DNA of 56,504 nt, from contig DATIBR010000074.1 of assembly GCA_035457425.1 (NCBI GenBank), positions 1-56,504 of the forward strand, written 5' to 3'. Shown here one piece after another: positions 1 to 8,974 of this stretch. How positions within the stretch are numbered: the stretch's first letter is position 1; each line of letters opens with the position of its first letter. The position numbers and the translations under genes are program-made. Below the pieces are notes generated by a model. That model was not told the origin of the DNA. It saw only the letters and a program-made list of their open reading frames with translations, and made no database searches. This DNA is from Terriglobales bacterium. Its GTDB lineage: Bacteria > Acidobacteriota > Terriglobia > Terriglobales > Acidobacteriaceae.

Positions 1-5
1 GTATC

Positions 6-701
6 GTGAAGAGACTTCTGTTCCCCCTGCTGGCTGCCCTGGCGCTCGCCGCCGTACCGGCAAGCGCCACCACCTACTACAACGTGCAGAACATGACGGG
101 CTGGAAGTGGTGCAGCGCGTGCGCGAATGCCGGAGGCGGCGCGCTGCTCGACATGACGCAGAACGTCAGCTCGCCCTCGCTTTCGGGGAAGAGCTCGCGC
201 TTCTTCCTGGGCGGGACCACGCCCTGGTCGCACGCGCTGTATTACAAGCGGCTGTCCTCCAACTCGACCGCCACCAACTTCCGCTACACCGTGAACTACT
301 ACTACAAGAACCCCAAGGCGCCCTCCGGCATGGAGTTCTCCATGAGCCAGCGCAGGGGTTACGAGTGGTATCGCATGGACACGCAGTGCTCGTACATCAA
401 CGGGAACTGGCGGCTGTGGGACAACGGGAACGCGCACTGGGTGGACACCGCGATCGCCTGCACCCGCCCGACGGCGTACAAGTGGACCAAGGTCGTGTTC
501 GAGGGCAAGCGCTCGAGCGGGAAGATCGTGTTCGTGTCCATCACCATCAACGGCGTGAAGCACTACATCAATCGCAGTTTCTATCCCAAGAAGATGTCGA
601 CTTCGAACTCTTCGATCACGGTGCACTTCCAGCTGAACGGCGACAAGTACCAGACGGACTACAACGTCTGGGGCGACAACTTCACCGCCACGTACTGGTA
701 G
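6..701 (+). CDS. Secreted hypothetical protein
   Basis: A 231-residue protein from a GTG at the very edge of the window, so its ribosome binding site and any earlier start cannot be seen. Residues 1-21 form a clear signal peptide (Lys-Arg, a Leu/Ala core, ASA cleavage site). The mature part is rich in Tyr, Asn, Ser and Trp and looks all-beta, with four cysteines (CSAC near the N terminus, then TQC and IAC) that could form two disulfides. The spacing of aromatic strands is reminiscent of concanavalin-like or carbohydrate-binding beta-sandwiches, but I recognise no family signature. It is probably periplasmic or extracellular. It is separated from the next operon by a 199-base gap, so it is probably transcribed on its own. 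Confidence 0.75.
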   Translation: MKRLLFPLLAALALAAVPASATTYYNVQNMTGWKWCSACANAGGGALLDMTQNVSSPSLSGKSSRFFLGGTTPWSHALYYKRLSSNSTATNFRYTVNYYYKNPKAPSGMEFSMSQRRGYEWYRMDTQCSYINGNWRLWDNGNAHWVDTAIACTRPTAYKWTKVVFEGKRSSGKIVFVSITINGVKHYINRSFYPKKMSTSNSSITVHFQLNGDKYQTDYNVWGDNFTATYW

Positions 702-832
702 AGGGAGCCGTCTCAGGAGTGACACGAGGTGTCGTCCGGCAGCCACGCCGGGCGGCGCCTCGTGGTGTTTTCGCGGCCATTGTCGCGGCACCGCGGGATG
801 GCAGCGCTCCTGCACTCCAAGGCGCCGGGAGG

Positions 833-891
833 CGGAGTCGCCGAGTTTTTGCCATGCGGACGGCGGTGATTTATAGTCCGCGGCGACTCCG
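833..891 (+). promoter_or_regulatory. Sigma70-type promoter inside a 10-bp inverted repeat
   Basis: TTGCCA (849-854) and TATAGT (872-877) are separated by exactly 17 bases, a good -35/-10 pair. The pair lies between perfect inverted arms CGGAGTCGCC (833-842) and GGCGACTCCG (882-891). Transcription should start near 884, leaving a leader of about 17 bases with no visible Shine-Dalgarno before the ATG at 901. Confidence 0.6.
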
Positions 892-900
892 AACAATCGA

Positions 901-1749
901 ATGGTCGCGACGTCCAAACGACGCTGGGCCCTGACGGTCGCCGGCTGCCTGCTGGCGGCCGCAGCGGTGGCCGGCGGCGGGCTGCGCGTTCGCCGGTTGA
1001 TGTCGCAGACCGCGGAAGCCGCCGCGCCACCCGAGCGCGCAAGGGCGGCGATCCGCTGGGACGACCGCTTTGGCGACGGCACGCCGGACTTCCTGCGGCT
1101 GGAGAGCGAGAGCGACCGGCAGGCGTTCCGGCGCTGGTTCACCGACATCGCCGAGTACCAGGCGCTGCGCGCCGACGGCGGGCTACCGGCGGAGGTGAGC
1201 GACTGCTCGGCGCTCTTGCGCTACGCCTACCGCAACGCGCTGCGCAAGCACGACATCGCGTGGATGGAAGAGACGGGCCTCGGCAGGCTCGGCTCGGGCT
1301 CGATCGAGAAGTACTTCTATCCCAACACGCCGCTGGGCGCGGGGCTGTTTCGCGTGCAGCCGGGGCCGCTGCGGGCGGAGGACGCCGCGAACGGCGCCTT
1401 CGCCGAATTCGCCGACGCCTTCACGCTCAAGGAGCGGAACGCGTTCTTCGTGAGCCGCGACGCGCGCCAGGCGCGCCCCGGGGACCTGTTGTTCTATCGC
1501 CAGCTCGGGCAGCACTCGCCGTATCACTCGATGGTGTTCGTGGGACGCAGCCGGCTGATGCCGGAAGACGGCGAAGTCGTCGTGTACCACACCGGGCCGG
1601 ACGCCGCGATCAACCACGGCAGGGGCGAGATGCGCCGCGCCACGCTGGCGGAGCTGGAGCGGCATCCGGACGCGCGCTGGCGCCCGCTGCCCGGCAACCG
1701 GAATTTCCTCGGGGTCTATCGCTGGAACATCCTTCGGGAGTCCTACTGA
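901..1749 (+). CDS. DUF1175 (YfaT-like) protein
   Basis: A 282-residue exported or anchored protein: an N-terminal hydrophobic stretch (about residues 9-32) precedes the DUF1175 region. It resembles E. coli YfaT, whose gene also sits beside the alpha-2-macroglobulin gene yfaS. Visible landmarks are an [12 protein letters not shown] segment and, later, GDLLFYR followed by HSMVFVG. This is the Cys-then-His layout of NlpC/P60 or CHAP papain-like amidases, so a cell-wall hydrolase or a degenerate relative is possible (inference). The stop overlaps the ATG of the macroglobulin gene by one base (TGATG), implying translational coupling. The ATG at 901 follows a good promoter but has no clear ribosome binding site. 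Confidence 0.85.
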   Translation: MVATSKRRWALTVAGCLLAAAAVAGGGLRVRRLMSQTAEAAAPPERARAAIRWDDRFGDGTPDFLRLESESDRQAFRRWFTDIAEYQALRADGGLPAEVSDCSALLRYAYRNALRKHDIAWMEETGLGRLGSGSIEKYFYPNTPLGAGLFRVQPGPLRAEDAANGAFAEFADAFTLKERNAFFVSRDARQARPGDLLFYRQLGQHSPYHSMVFVGRSRLMPEDGEVVVYHTGPDAAINHGRGEMRRATLAELERHPDARWRPLPGNRNFLGVYRWNILRESY

Positions 1750-4700
1750 TGCGCCGCTACTTCGTTCTCGCGCTGTTGCTTGTCGCCGCGCTGCCTGCGC
1801 TCGCGCAGGTGGACGAGGCCGCCCCGAACCCGTATTTCTCGCTCTCGACCGAGCGGACGTTCGCGCCGGGCGAGAAGCCGGTCATCCGCGTCTACACGCA
1901 CGACGTGGAGGTGCTGGAGTTCCGCGTGTACCGCGTGAACGACGCGGAGCAGTTCTTCGCCAAGCTCGACAACCTGCACAGCTTCGGGCAGCAGTCGTTC
2001 GCGGGCAAAGAAGACATCGAGGAGAAGAGCTGGCTGGAGAAGTTCCACGACTGGAAGCGCGAGCTGTGGCGGGCGATCAAGGAGTTCTTCCGGCGGCAGT
2101 TCACCAGCGCGTCGCGGGCGAGGATCCGCGAGACGCAGACCACCGAGCAGAAGCGCACGAAGATCGGGCAAGCGACGTTGTTCGCGCAGGTGCCGCTGCT
2201 GAACTCGAGCCAGCTGATCGCGCGCTGGCACCAGGACGTGCCGCCGAAATATTTCTCGGACGCGCAGCAGATCCCGCTCGATTCGCTGAAGGGCGGGGTG
2301 TACGTGGTGGAGGCGACCGACGGCAAGCTGCGCGCCTACACCGTGCTGGTGGTGAGCCAGCTCGGGCTGGTGACGAAGACCGCGCCGCGGCAGATGGTGG
2401 CGTTCGCCGCCGATCGCAAGTCGGGCGAGCCGGTGAAGGACGCGACGGTGGTGATCTGGTCGAAGGAGAAGGAGCTGTACCGCGGGACGACCGACGCGCA
2501 GGGCCTGGCGGAAGCGAAGCTCACGCCGGCGGCCGACCAGTCGTTCGAGAACACGTTCGTGCTGGCGAGGCGCGGCGACGACGTCGCGGTGGTGGCGCCG
2601 TACTCCTTCAACCTGTCGAGCGACCCGTGGCGCGACTGGAGCGGGTTCATCTACACCGACCGCCCGGTCTACCGGCCGGGTCACACGGTGCACTTCAAGG
2701 CCATCGTGCGCGAGCGCCAGGGAGAGGCGTGGCGGGCGCCGCGCGGCGAGATGCAGGTGGCGATCGAAGACCCGGCGTCGAAGACCGTCTACCAGAAAAA
2801 ACTGACGCTGAATGCGATGGGCACGCTGAACGGCGAGCTCGAACTGCCTGCCGACGCGGCGCTCGGCTACTACTCGCTGAGCGTGAACACCGGCTCCGGT
2901 CCCACGATGAACGGGTCCTTTTACGTGGAGGAGTACAAGAAGCCGGAGTACGAGGTGAAGGTCACGCCCGACCAGACGCGCGTGCTGGAGGGCGACAAGA
3001 TCGGCGCGACCATCGAGGCGCGCTACTACTTCGGCGAGCCGGTGGCGGGCGCGGAAGTCACGTACGTGGTCCACACCATGCCGTACTGGTCGCCCTACAT
3101 CGACCGCTTCGAAGACGACGAGAACATGAGCTACGGGGTCGAGGGTGAAGGCGAGGGCGAGGGCGAGGGGTCCTACGAGGCGGGATACTACGGCGGCGAG
3201 CAGGTCTCGGAGCAGAAGGGAAAGCTCGACGCCGACGGCAAGCTGCGGGTGACCGTGCCGACGTCGGTGAACGCGTACAAGCAGGACGTGCGCTACCGCA
3301 TCGAGGCGCGGGTGATGGACGCCTCGAACCGCGAGATCAACGGCGCGAACTCGGTGATCGCGACCTACGGCAACTACCAGATCTCGGTGCGGGCCGACAG
3401 CTACGTCTACGAGAGGGGGCAGACGGCGCGCGTCAACGTGGTCGCGAAGGATTACGACGGCAAGCCGGTCCAGACCAAGGTCCACCTGCAGCTGGAGCGC
3501 TACTGGTACCGGTCGGGCGAGAGCGGCCGCACTCCCGACCAGGCCACCGACGTGACGACGGGCGCGGACGGCAACGCGTACGCGACCTTCCAGGTGCGCG
3601 AGACCGGCAGCTTCAACATCAAGGCCACGGCGAAGGCGGCGCAGAACCGCGAGCTGGAAGCGCACGGGTACTACTACGCGACCGGGCCGGGCGAGCAGTG
3701 GTGGGGCGGCAGCGAGCGGCAGATCAAGCTGGTCGCCGACAAGCCGCAGTACCAGCCCGGGGAGACCGCGCACATCCTGGTGATGAGCGGCATGGAGCAC
3801 GCGTACGCGCTGGTCACGACCGAGGGCCGCGACGTCCAGACGAAGAAGGTCGTGGAGCTGAGATCGGCGAGCGCCACCATCGACGTGCCGATCACGGCGG
3901 ACGCGCAACCGAACATCTTCGTGGCGGTCGCGTTCTTCAGCGAGAACAACCTTTACCAGGCGAGCCGCAACCTGAAGGTGCCGGCGGTCGACAAGCAGTT
4001 GAACATCACCGTCTCGCCGACCAAGGAGACGTTCACGCCGGGCGAGAAGTCCAGTTACGTGATCAACGTGAAGGACGCGGCGGGCAAGCCGGTGCAGGGC
4101 GAGTTCTCGATCGGCGTGGTGGACGAGGCGATCTACGCCATCCGGCCGGACCAGTCGGGCGACATGATGCAGTCGTTCTACGGCTCGGTCTACAACGCGG
4201 TGATGACCGAGTCGTCGCTCGCCTACTACTTCTACGGGCAGGCAGGAGAGCGACCGCTGCCGCTGGCCAAGCGCGGCAACTACACCCGGCGGGCGCTGGC
4301 GCAGCTCAAGCCGAACGAGGCTCTGGTCGCGCCCAAGATCCGCAAGAACTTCCCCGACACCGCGCTCTGGCAGGCCGACGTCCGGACGGACGCCCGTGGC
4401 TTCGCCATCGCCAACCTGGTGTTCCCGGATTCGCTGACGACGTGGCGCGCGACGGTGCGCGGCGTGACCAGCGACACCAAGGTGGGCAGCGCGATCAACC
4501 GCATCATCGTGCGCAAGAACGTGATGGTGCGGCTGGCGGTGCCGCGCTTCTTCCGCGACGGCGACGAGGTCACCGTCTCGGTGCTGGTGCACAACTACCT
4601 GAAGTCGGAGAAAAGCGCGCAGGTGTCGCTCGACGTCACCGGGCTCGAGGTGCTGGGCGGCTCGACGCAGACGCTGACCATCCCCAGCCGCGGCGAGGCG

Positions 4701-6446
4701 AAGGCCGACTGGCGCGTGAAGGCCGGGAAGGTCCGCAACGCAGTGCTCACGGCGAAGGCGCTGACGAACGAAGAGTCGGACGCGATGGAGCTCACGCTCC
4801 CGGTGGTGCCCTACGGCGTGAAGCTGGCGGACGCGCAGTCGGGCGCCATCACGGCGGCGACCGGCAACGCGCAGGCGAGCGTCAACTACCCGGCGCAGAC
4901 CGACCCCTCGGCGCACGCGCTCGACGTCAGCATGACGCCCTCGGTCGCGGGCTCGATCTTCGGAGCCCTCGACTACCTGACGCAGTATCCCTACGGCTGC
5001 ACCGAGCAGACGATGTCCAGCTTCCTGCCGAACATCGTGGTGTCGAAGGCGATGACGGAGCTGAAGCTCGAGGACACGATCAACACGCCCGAGCTGAAGA
5101 AGAAGATCGCCGCGGGCATGGACCGTCTCTACGACTTCCAGCATGAGGACGGCGGGTGGGGCTGGTGGAAGGACGACGAGAGCCACGTCTTCATGACGGC
5201 GTACGTGGTGAACGGGCTGGCGCAGGCGAAGGCGGCCGGCTACAACGTGCGCGAAGACGCGCTCGAGAACGGCAAGAACTGGCTGGTGCGCTCGATCGAG
5301 AAGTATCCGCGGATGCGCGCCGACCTGCACGCCTACGTGCTGTACTCCATCACCTCGACGGGGACGCGCGACCCCAAGCTGATCGAGGCGGTGTGGGACA
5401 AGCGCGACAAGATGAGCGTGCAGGGCCTGGCGTTCCTCGGGCTCGCGCTGCACGCCGCCGGCGACATGCGCGCGGCGCAGCTCGCCGACAGGGTGGAGAA
5501 GCAGGCCGTCGTGACGCAGGCGGAGGCCTACTGGGCGGCGGAGTGGGATTACCTGATGGAGTTCCGCATCGACGACTCGGCCGAGACCACGGCGTACGCG
5601 GTGCGGCTGCTCAGCCTGCTGAAGCCGCAGAGCCCGCTGCTGCCGAAGGCGGTCTTCTACCTGGTGAGCCACCGGAACGGCGGCTACTACTGGGATTCGA
5701 CGAAGCAGACGGCGATGGTCGTCTTCGGGCTGACCGAGTACCTGCGCGCGAGCAAGGAGCTCGAGGCCGACTTCAACGCGGCCGCGCTGGTCAACAGCAA
5801 GCAGGCGCTGGCCAGGCATTTCACGCGCGCGGACGTGTTCGATCCCTCGACCGGGCAGCCGCGCGCGCGGCTCACGCCCGACCAGCTCCAGCCGCAGCAG
5901 AACCAGGTGCTGTTCACCAAGAACGGCGCCGGGCGGCTCTACTGGTCGACGCGCGCGGAGTACTACTCGGTCGACAAGCGGATGTTCCAGTCGAACAAGA
6001 TCTCGCTGAACATCACGCGCGACTACTTCCGCCTGCAGCCGGCCACGGAGAAGGGCAGGATCGTCTACGACCTCGTGCCGCTGGCGGGCGAGCTGCATCC
6101 CGGCGACGTGCTCGCGGTGCGGCTCACGGTCGCGGGCTCGGAGTGGCGCTACCTGATGATCGAGGACCCCATCCCCGCGGGCGCCGAGTTTCTGCAGAAG
6201 GACAGCCTGTACGAGATCCGCAAGCGTCCCGACTGGTGGGAGAGCTGGTGGTCGCGGCGCGAGTTCCACGATGACCGCGTGGCCATCTTCCAGACGTATT
6301 TCTCCGGCGACCGGCCCGGATATTACTTCTACCTGCTGAAGGTGGTGAACCCCGGAAAGTTCCGGGTGAGCCCGGCGTCGGTGCAGCCGATGTACCAGCC
6401 GGGCGTGATCTCGACCACCGACGCGGCGACCGTGGAGGTGAAGTGA
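1749..6446 (+). CDS. Bacterial alpha-2-macroglobulin (YfaS-like)
   Basis: A 1565-residue protein with a signal peptide ([19 protein letters not shown]) and no lipobox Cys, so probably periplasmic. Bacterial alpha-2-macroglobulins trap attacking proteases by a covalent thioester and are thought to guard the periplasm together with peptidoglycan enzymes. Seen here: MG-type beta domains in the N-terminal half (a MG2-like RPVYRPGHTVHFKAI), a bait-like acidic GEGEGEGEG tract near residue 465, and the thioester motif GCTEQ with Cys1084. After it come the thioester-domain helices (GGWGWW, TAYVVNGLAQA) and a C-terminal receptor-like domain. The intact CxEQ suggests a working trap. The upstream in-frame extension to 1260 is not real, because ATG 1749 overlaps the previous stop. 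The gene overlaps the next one by one base. Confidence 0.93.
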   Translation: MRRYFVLALLLVAALPALAQVDEAAPNPYFSLSTERTFAPGEKPVIRVYTHDVEVLEFRVYRVNDAEQFFAKLDNLHSFGQQSFAGKEDIEEKSWLEKFHDWKRELWRAIKEFFRRQFTSASRARIRETQTTEQKRTKIGQATLFAQVPLLNSSQLIARWHQDVPPKYFSDAQQIPLDSLKGGVYVVEATDGKLRAYTVLVVSQLGLVTKTAPRQMVAFAADRKSGEPVKDATVVIWSKEKELYRGTTDAQGLAEAKLTPAADQSFENTFVLARRGDDVAVVAPYSFNLSSDPWRDWSGFIYTDRPVYRPGHTVHFKAIVRERQGEAWRAPRGEMQVAIEDPASKTVYQKKLTLNAMGTLNGELELPADAALGYYSLSVNTGSGPTMNGSFYVEEYKKPEYEVKVTPDQTRVLEGDKIGATIEARYYFGEPVAGAEVTYVVHTMPYWSPYIDRFEDDENMSYGVEGEGEGEGEGSYEAGYYGGEQVSEQKGKLDADGKLRVTVPTSVNAYKQDVRYRIEARVMDASNREINGANSVIATYGNYQISVRADSYVYERGQTARVNVVAKDYDGKPVQTKVHLQLERYWYRSGESGRTPDQATDVTTGADGNAYATFQVRETGSFNIKATAKAAQNRELEAHGYYYATGPGEQWWGGSERQIKLVADKPQYQPGETAHILVMSGMEHAYALVTTEGRDVQTKKVVELRSASATIDVPITADAQPNIFVAVAFFSENNLYQASRNLKVPAVDKQLNITVSPTKETFTPGEKSSYVINVKDAAGKPVQGEFSIGVVDEAIYAIRPDQSGDMMQSFYGSVYNAVMTESSLAYYFYGQAGERPLPLAKRGNYTRRALAQLKPNEALVAPKIRKNFPDTALWQADVRTDARGFAIANLVFPDSLTTWRATVRGVTSDTKVGSAINRIIVRKNVMVRLAVPRFFRDGDEVTVSVLVHNYLKSEKSAQVSLDVTGLEVLGGSTQTLTIPSRGEAKADWRVKAGKVRNAVLTAKALTNEESDAMELTLPVVPYGVKLADAQSGAITAATGNAQASVNYPAQTDPSAHALDVSMTPSVAGSIFGALDYLTQYPYGCTEQTMSSFLPNIVVSKAMTELKLEDTINTPELKKKIAAGMDRLYDFQHEDGGWGWWKDDESHVFMTAYVVNGLAQAKAAGYNVREDALENGKNWLVRSIEKYPRMRADLHAYVLYSITSTGTRDPKLIEAVWDKRDKMSVQGLAFLGLALHAAGDMRAAQLADRVEKQAVVTQAEAYWAAEWDYLMEFRIDDSAETTAYAVRLLSLLKPQSPLLPKAVFYLVSHRNGGYYWDSTKQTAMVVFGLTEYLRASKELEADFNAAALVNSKQALARHFTRADVFDPSTGQPRARLTPDQLQPQQNQVLFTKNGAGRLYWSTRAEYYSVDKRMFQSNKISLNITRDYFRLQPATEKGRIVYDLVPLAGELHPGDVLAVRLTVAGSEWRYLMIEDPIPAGAEFLQKDSLYEIRKRPDWWESWWSRREFHDDRVAIFQTYFSGDRPGYYFYLLKVVNPGKFRVSPASVQPMYQPGVISTTDAATVEVK

Positions 6447-7261
6447 TGAAGCTCGCACTGGTTGGTGATTCGCTTCGCGCCACCTTCCGGCCGCGGTCGT
6501 TGTGGCTGGCGGAGTTCCTGCTCAACCCGGTGTTCGCGCTGCTCGCGGTCGTGTGGCTGCAACTGCCGGAGACCGCCGGCGGGCTCACCCTGACGGTGCT
6601 TCTCGGGCTCGTGATCGTGGTCGGATCCCTCACGCTGGCCGGCGCGACGCTGGCGTGGTTCGTGGAGCACCACGGAGGTGGCGCGCCCACGCTGCGCGGC
6701 GCCTTCGGCAAAGGCCTGCGGCACTTCTGGCTGCTGGGGATCTGGGGACTCGTGATGCTGGTCGGGTGCCACGTGGTCGAGTGGATGGAGGGTTACCGCT
6801 ACCAGTTCCCGCAGTACGTTCGCTCGGAGCTGCCGATGTTCCTCCGCGTGCACGTGAGCGAGGCGCAACTGCTGTGGCTGTTCCTGTTCGTGCTGGGCGT
6901 GCTGTTCTGGGTCATCCTGCCGGCGCTCTGGCTGCCGCCGGCGGCGCAGCTCGCGGCCCAGGGGTTCCGTGGCTTCGGGCGCGACGGCTTCCGCGCCTGG
7001 GGCCGCTCGCTCAAGAGCTGGCAGTACTGGCTGATGGTTGCGCTGTGCGCGCTGGTGGGCGTGTGGCTGCCGATGCTGCTGATGGGCATGGCGCCCACGG
7101 AGAGCATCAACCCGCCACCACCGCCGCTCTCCACCCAGATGATGAGCCTGATCTTCCGGCTGGCGATCTCGTATGCGCTCGCGCTGTTCGGGTGGATGTG
7201 GGTGGCGTCGGCGACGGGGCGGGCCGGTACGGTGTCGTCCGCGCAAGCGGACTCGAAGTAA
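6446..7261 (+). CDS. Multi-pass membrane protein of the macroglobulin operon
   Basis: A 271-residue integral membrane protein with about six hydrophobic segments (roughly residues 20-38, 44-70, 91-108, 140-165, 190-210 and 232-252) and a Pro-rich loop (NPPPPPLS) before the last helix. I recognise no family. The ATG overlaps the macroglobulin stop as TGATG, the same coupling as the previous junction, so the three proteins are probably made together. A role in anchoring or exporting partners of the envelope macroglobulin is an inference from position alone. The in-frame GTG three bases earlier is a less likely start. Confidence 0.8.
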   Translation: MKLALVGDSLRATFRPRSLWLAEFLLNPVFALLAVVWLQLPETAGGLTLTVLLGLVIVVGSLTLAGATLAWFVEHHGGGAPTLRGAFGKGLRHFWLLGIWGLVMLVGCHVVEWMEGYRYQFPQYVRSELPMFLRVHVSEAQLLWLFLFVLGVLFWVILPALWLPPAAQLAAQGFRGFGRDGFRAWGRSLKSWQYWLMVALCALVGVWLPMLLMGMAPTESINPPPPPLSTQMMSLIFRLAISYALALFGWMWVASATGRAGTVSSAQADSK

Positions 7262-7279
7262 GAACGCGCGGGAGGACGG

Positions 7280-7295
7280 CACGACTGAAGTCGTG
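7280..7295. terminator. Hairpin with TGAA loop between convergent genes
   Basis: CACGAC-TGAA-GTCGTG forms a 6-bp stem with a TGAA tetraloop midway between two convergent genes (stops at 7261 and 7301). There is no long T run. It may act as a bidirectional terminator and has the same loop as the hairpins near 34118-34178. Confidence 0.45.
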
Positions 7296-7300
7296 GCCTG

Positions 7301-8974
7301 TTACTTGCCTTCCAGGCGGCGCAGGACGGCCGCCTTCCCCTGCTCGCGGATGAGCGCGGCGACGCGCGCGCGCGCGGCGGCGTAGGCTGCCTGCTGTTCC
7401 GCCTGGTCACGCGGCTGCGTGAGCGCGCGGTCGAGCTCGGCGTCGTTGAACTGCCGCCGTGCGGGCGGCGCGGGCGAGCCGTCGAAATAAAGCGCCAGGC
7501 CTTCGCGCAACCAGAGGGGCGCGCTCTCCACCGCGTGTTCTTCCAGGATCATGTGCAGCAGCTCGTGGCGGAGGGTGCTTTCGAGCGCGCTGCGCGCGCG
7601 CAGCGTGGCGAGCGGCTGCAGCCGGATGGTCGCGCCGCGCGTCGAAGCGGCGATCCAGCCGGGCTGGCCGGTGGTGTCGCGATAGGCGTCGAGCGTGGGG
7701 AAGACCTGAAGGCGCGGGCGTTGCGCCAGCTTCCAGCCGATGGCGGACTCGGCGTCGTGGAGCAGGCGCTCGGCGAGGTCGAGCACGGCGGCGTCGGCGG
7801 CCGTGGCGACGAGCGCGTCGAAACGCGAGCTCTTGCGCGTGAGCCACGCCACGCCCGGCGAGCCCTTGGCCACCGTCGTCCCCGGGTAATAGAAGGCGAG
7901 GATCTCGCGGTACGTCCTGCCCTGCGCGGCCATCTGCTCGGCGCCCGCCTGGCAGAGGCCGACGCCGTGCCCGGCGCCCGCGCCGGTGAAGGTGACACCG
8001 GCGGCGTCGGAGCGGAGGTCGTAGAGCTCGCTGCGGATGCGGCTCCAGCCCAGCGCGCGCCCGACGGCGAAGCGCACGGTCGAGGCGGAGACCTCCGCCG
8101 AGCCGCCGGGGCCGGAGAAGCGGAGGCGCTGCGCGCGTCCGCTGGGGCCGCGCGCGCTGACGGCGGCCGATTGCCAGCCGGCGGGCAGCTTGACGTCGGA
8201 GTCGGCGAGCGCGCGCTCGAGCTCGGCGCGCGTCAGCGTCGTCTCCCAGTGCAGCGGCACGGCGGCGCAGTAGGGATCGGGGCGCGACTTCAGGTAGGGC
8301 GCTTTGACGGTGGGCCACACCTCGCCGGCGGCGGCGAGCTTCCCGCCGCAGTGCGCGTGGTAGTAGGGCGCGGCGAGCGCGCCGGCGGACCAGAGCAGCT
8401 CGCCCGCGGTGGCTTGCGCGGCGGAGCGCGTGCGCGGGTTGTTGACGGCGAGCCGCAGGTCCTGGCAGTGCGTGGTGTCGCAGTAGTCGAAGCCGTCGGC
8501 GACGTGGCGCCCGCGGAAGCGCGCGGCGTAGGTGCGCACCGCGACCGCCATCGCCTTCATCGACTCCAGGTTCTGGAAGTTGCCGCTTTCGCCCGCCAGG
8601 ACGCCCGCGACGTAGTCCTCGAGCGACATCCTGATGACGACACGGAGCGCGTCCTGCTCGGCGGTCACTTCCAGCGGATACCCGGCGCGGAACGGCTTCT
8701 GCTGCTCGGCGCGCAGCTCGTAGCTGCCGCTGATGAACAGCCTGGGGTAGGGAACCGAGCTGCCCTGGAGGCGGAGCTGTCCGCGCTGGGCGATGAGCGC
8801 GAGCGTAGCGGCGGCGTTCTCCGGGCACTGCTCGCACGTCCTCCACTTCAGGTCCGCGCCGGAGAGCGCGAGCTTGGCCGGCGGGTGGACCGCGTACAGG
8901 CGCACGCGGACGTCGTTGCCCTGCGCCCACGCCGGGAGGGCGAGTAGTAATAAGAGGATGAGGCGACGGTTCAT
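7301..8974 (-). CDS. SpoIID/LytB-domain protein fused to HExxH peptidase-like domain
   Basis: A 557-residue secreted protein (signal peptide about residues 1-18, MNRRLILLLLLALPAWAQ). Residues about 95-390 are a SpoIID/LytB domain, a family that cleaves denuded glycan strands as a lytic transglycosylase. SLEDYVAGVLAGES carries the candidate catalytic Glu128, and CDTTHC (165-170) matches the metal-site motif of SpoIID proteins. About residues 410-530 resemble a gluzincin-type peptidase: HELLH (470-474), then PLWLREGLALYFDG with the distal Glu. The start ATG overlaps the stop of the upstream transpeptidase gene as ATGA, so the two cell-wall proteins are co-translated. The long in-frame ORF upstream of 8974 is shadow of that gene. 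Confidence 0.85.
   Translation of the reverse strand: MNRRLILLLLLALPAWAQGNDVRVRLYAVHPPAKLALSGADLKWRTCEQCPENAAATLALIAQRGQLRLQGSSVPYPRLFISGSYELRAEQQKPFRAGYPLEVTAEQDALRVVIRMSLEDYVAGVLAGESGNFQNLESMKAMAVAVRTYAARFRGRHVADGFDYCDTTHCQDLRLAVNNPRTRSAAQATAGELLWSAGALAAPYYHAHCGGKLAAAGEVWPTVKAPYLKSRPDPYCAAVPLHWETTLTRAELERALADSDVKLPAGWQSAAVSARGPSGRAQRLRFSGPGGSAEVSASTVRFAVGRALGWSRIRSELYDLRSDAAGVTFTGAGAGHGVGLCQAGAEQMAAQGRTYREILAFYYPGTTVAKGSPGVAWLTRKSSRFDALVATAADAAVLDLAERLLHDAESAIGWKLAQRPRLQVFPTLDAYRDTTGQPGWIAASTRGATIRLQPLATLRARSALESTLRHELLHMILEEHAVESAPLWLREGLALYFDGSPAPPARRQFNDAELDRALTQPRDQAEQQAAYAAARARVAALIREQGKAAVLRRLEGK

Noticed and set aside
107-934. Overlapping plus-strand frame across the first gene and the following gap
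   Set aside because: Composition is Arg/Ala/Gly shadow, it covers the promoter at 849-877, and it has no signal peptide or motif.
1743-6458. A 1571-residue minus-strand frame opposite the macroglobulin gene
   Set aside because: It is Arg/His/Val/Leu-rich with no domain, the typical antisense shadow of a high-GC gene. The plus frame has clear macroglobulin motifs.
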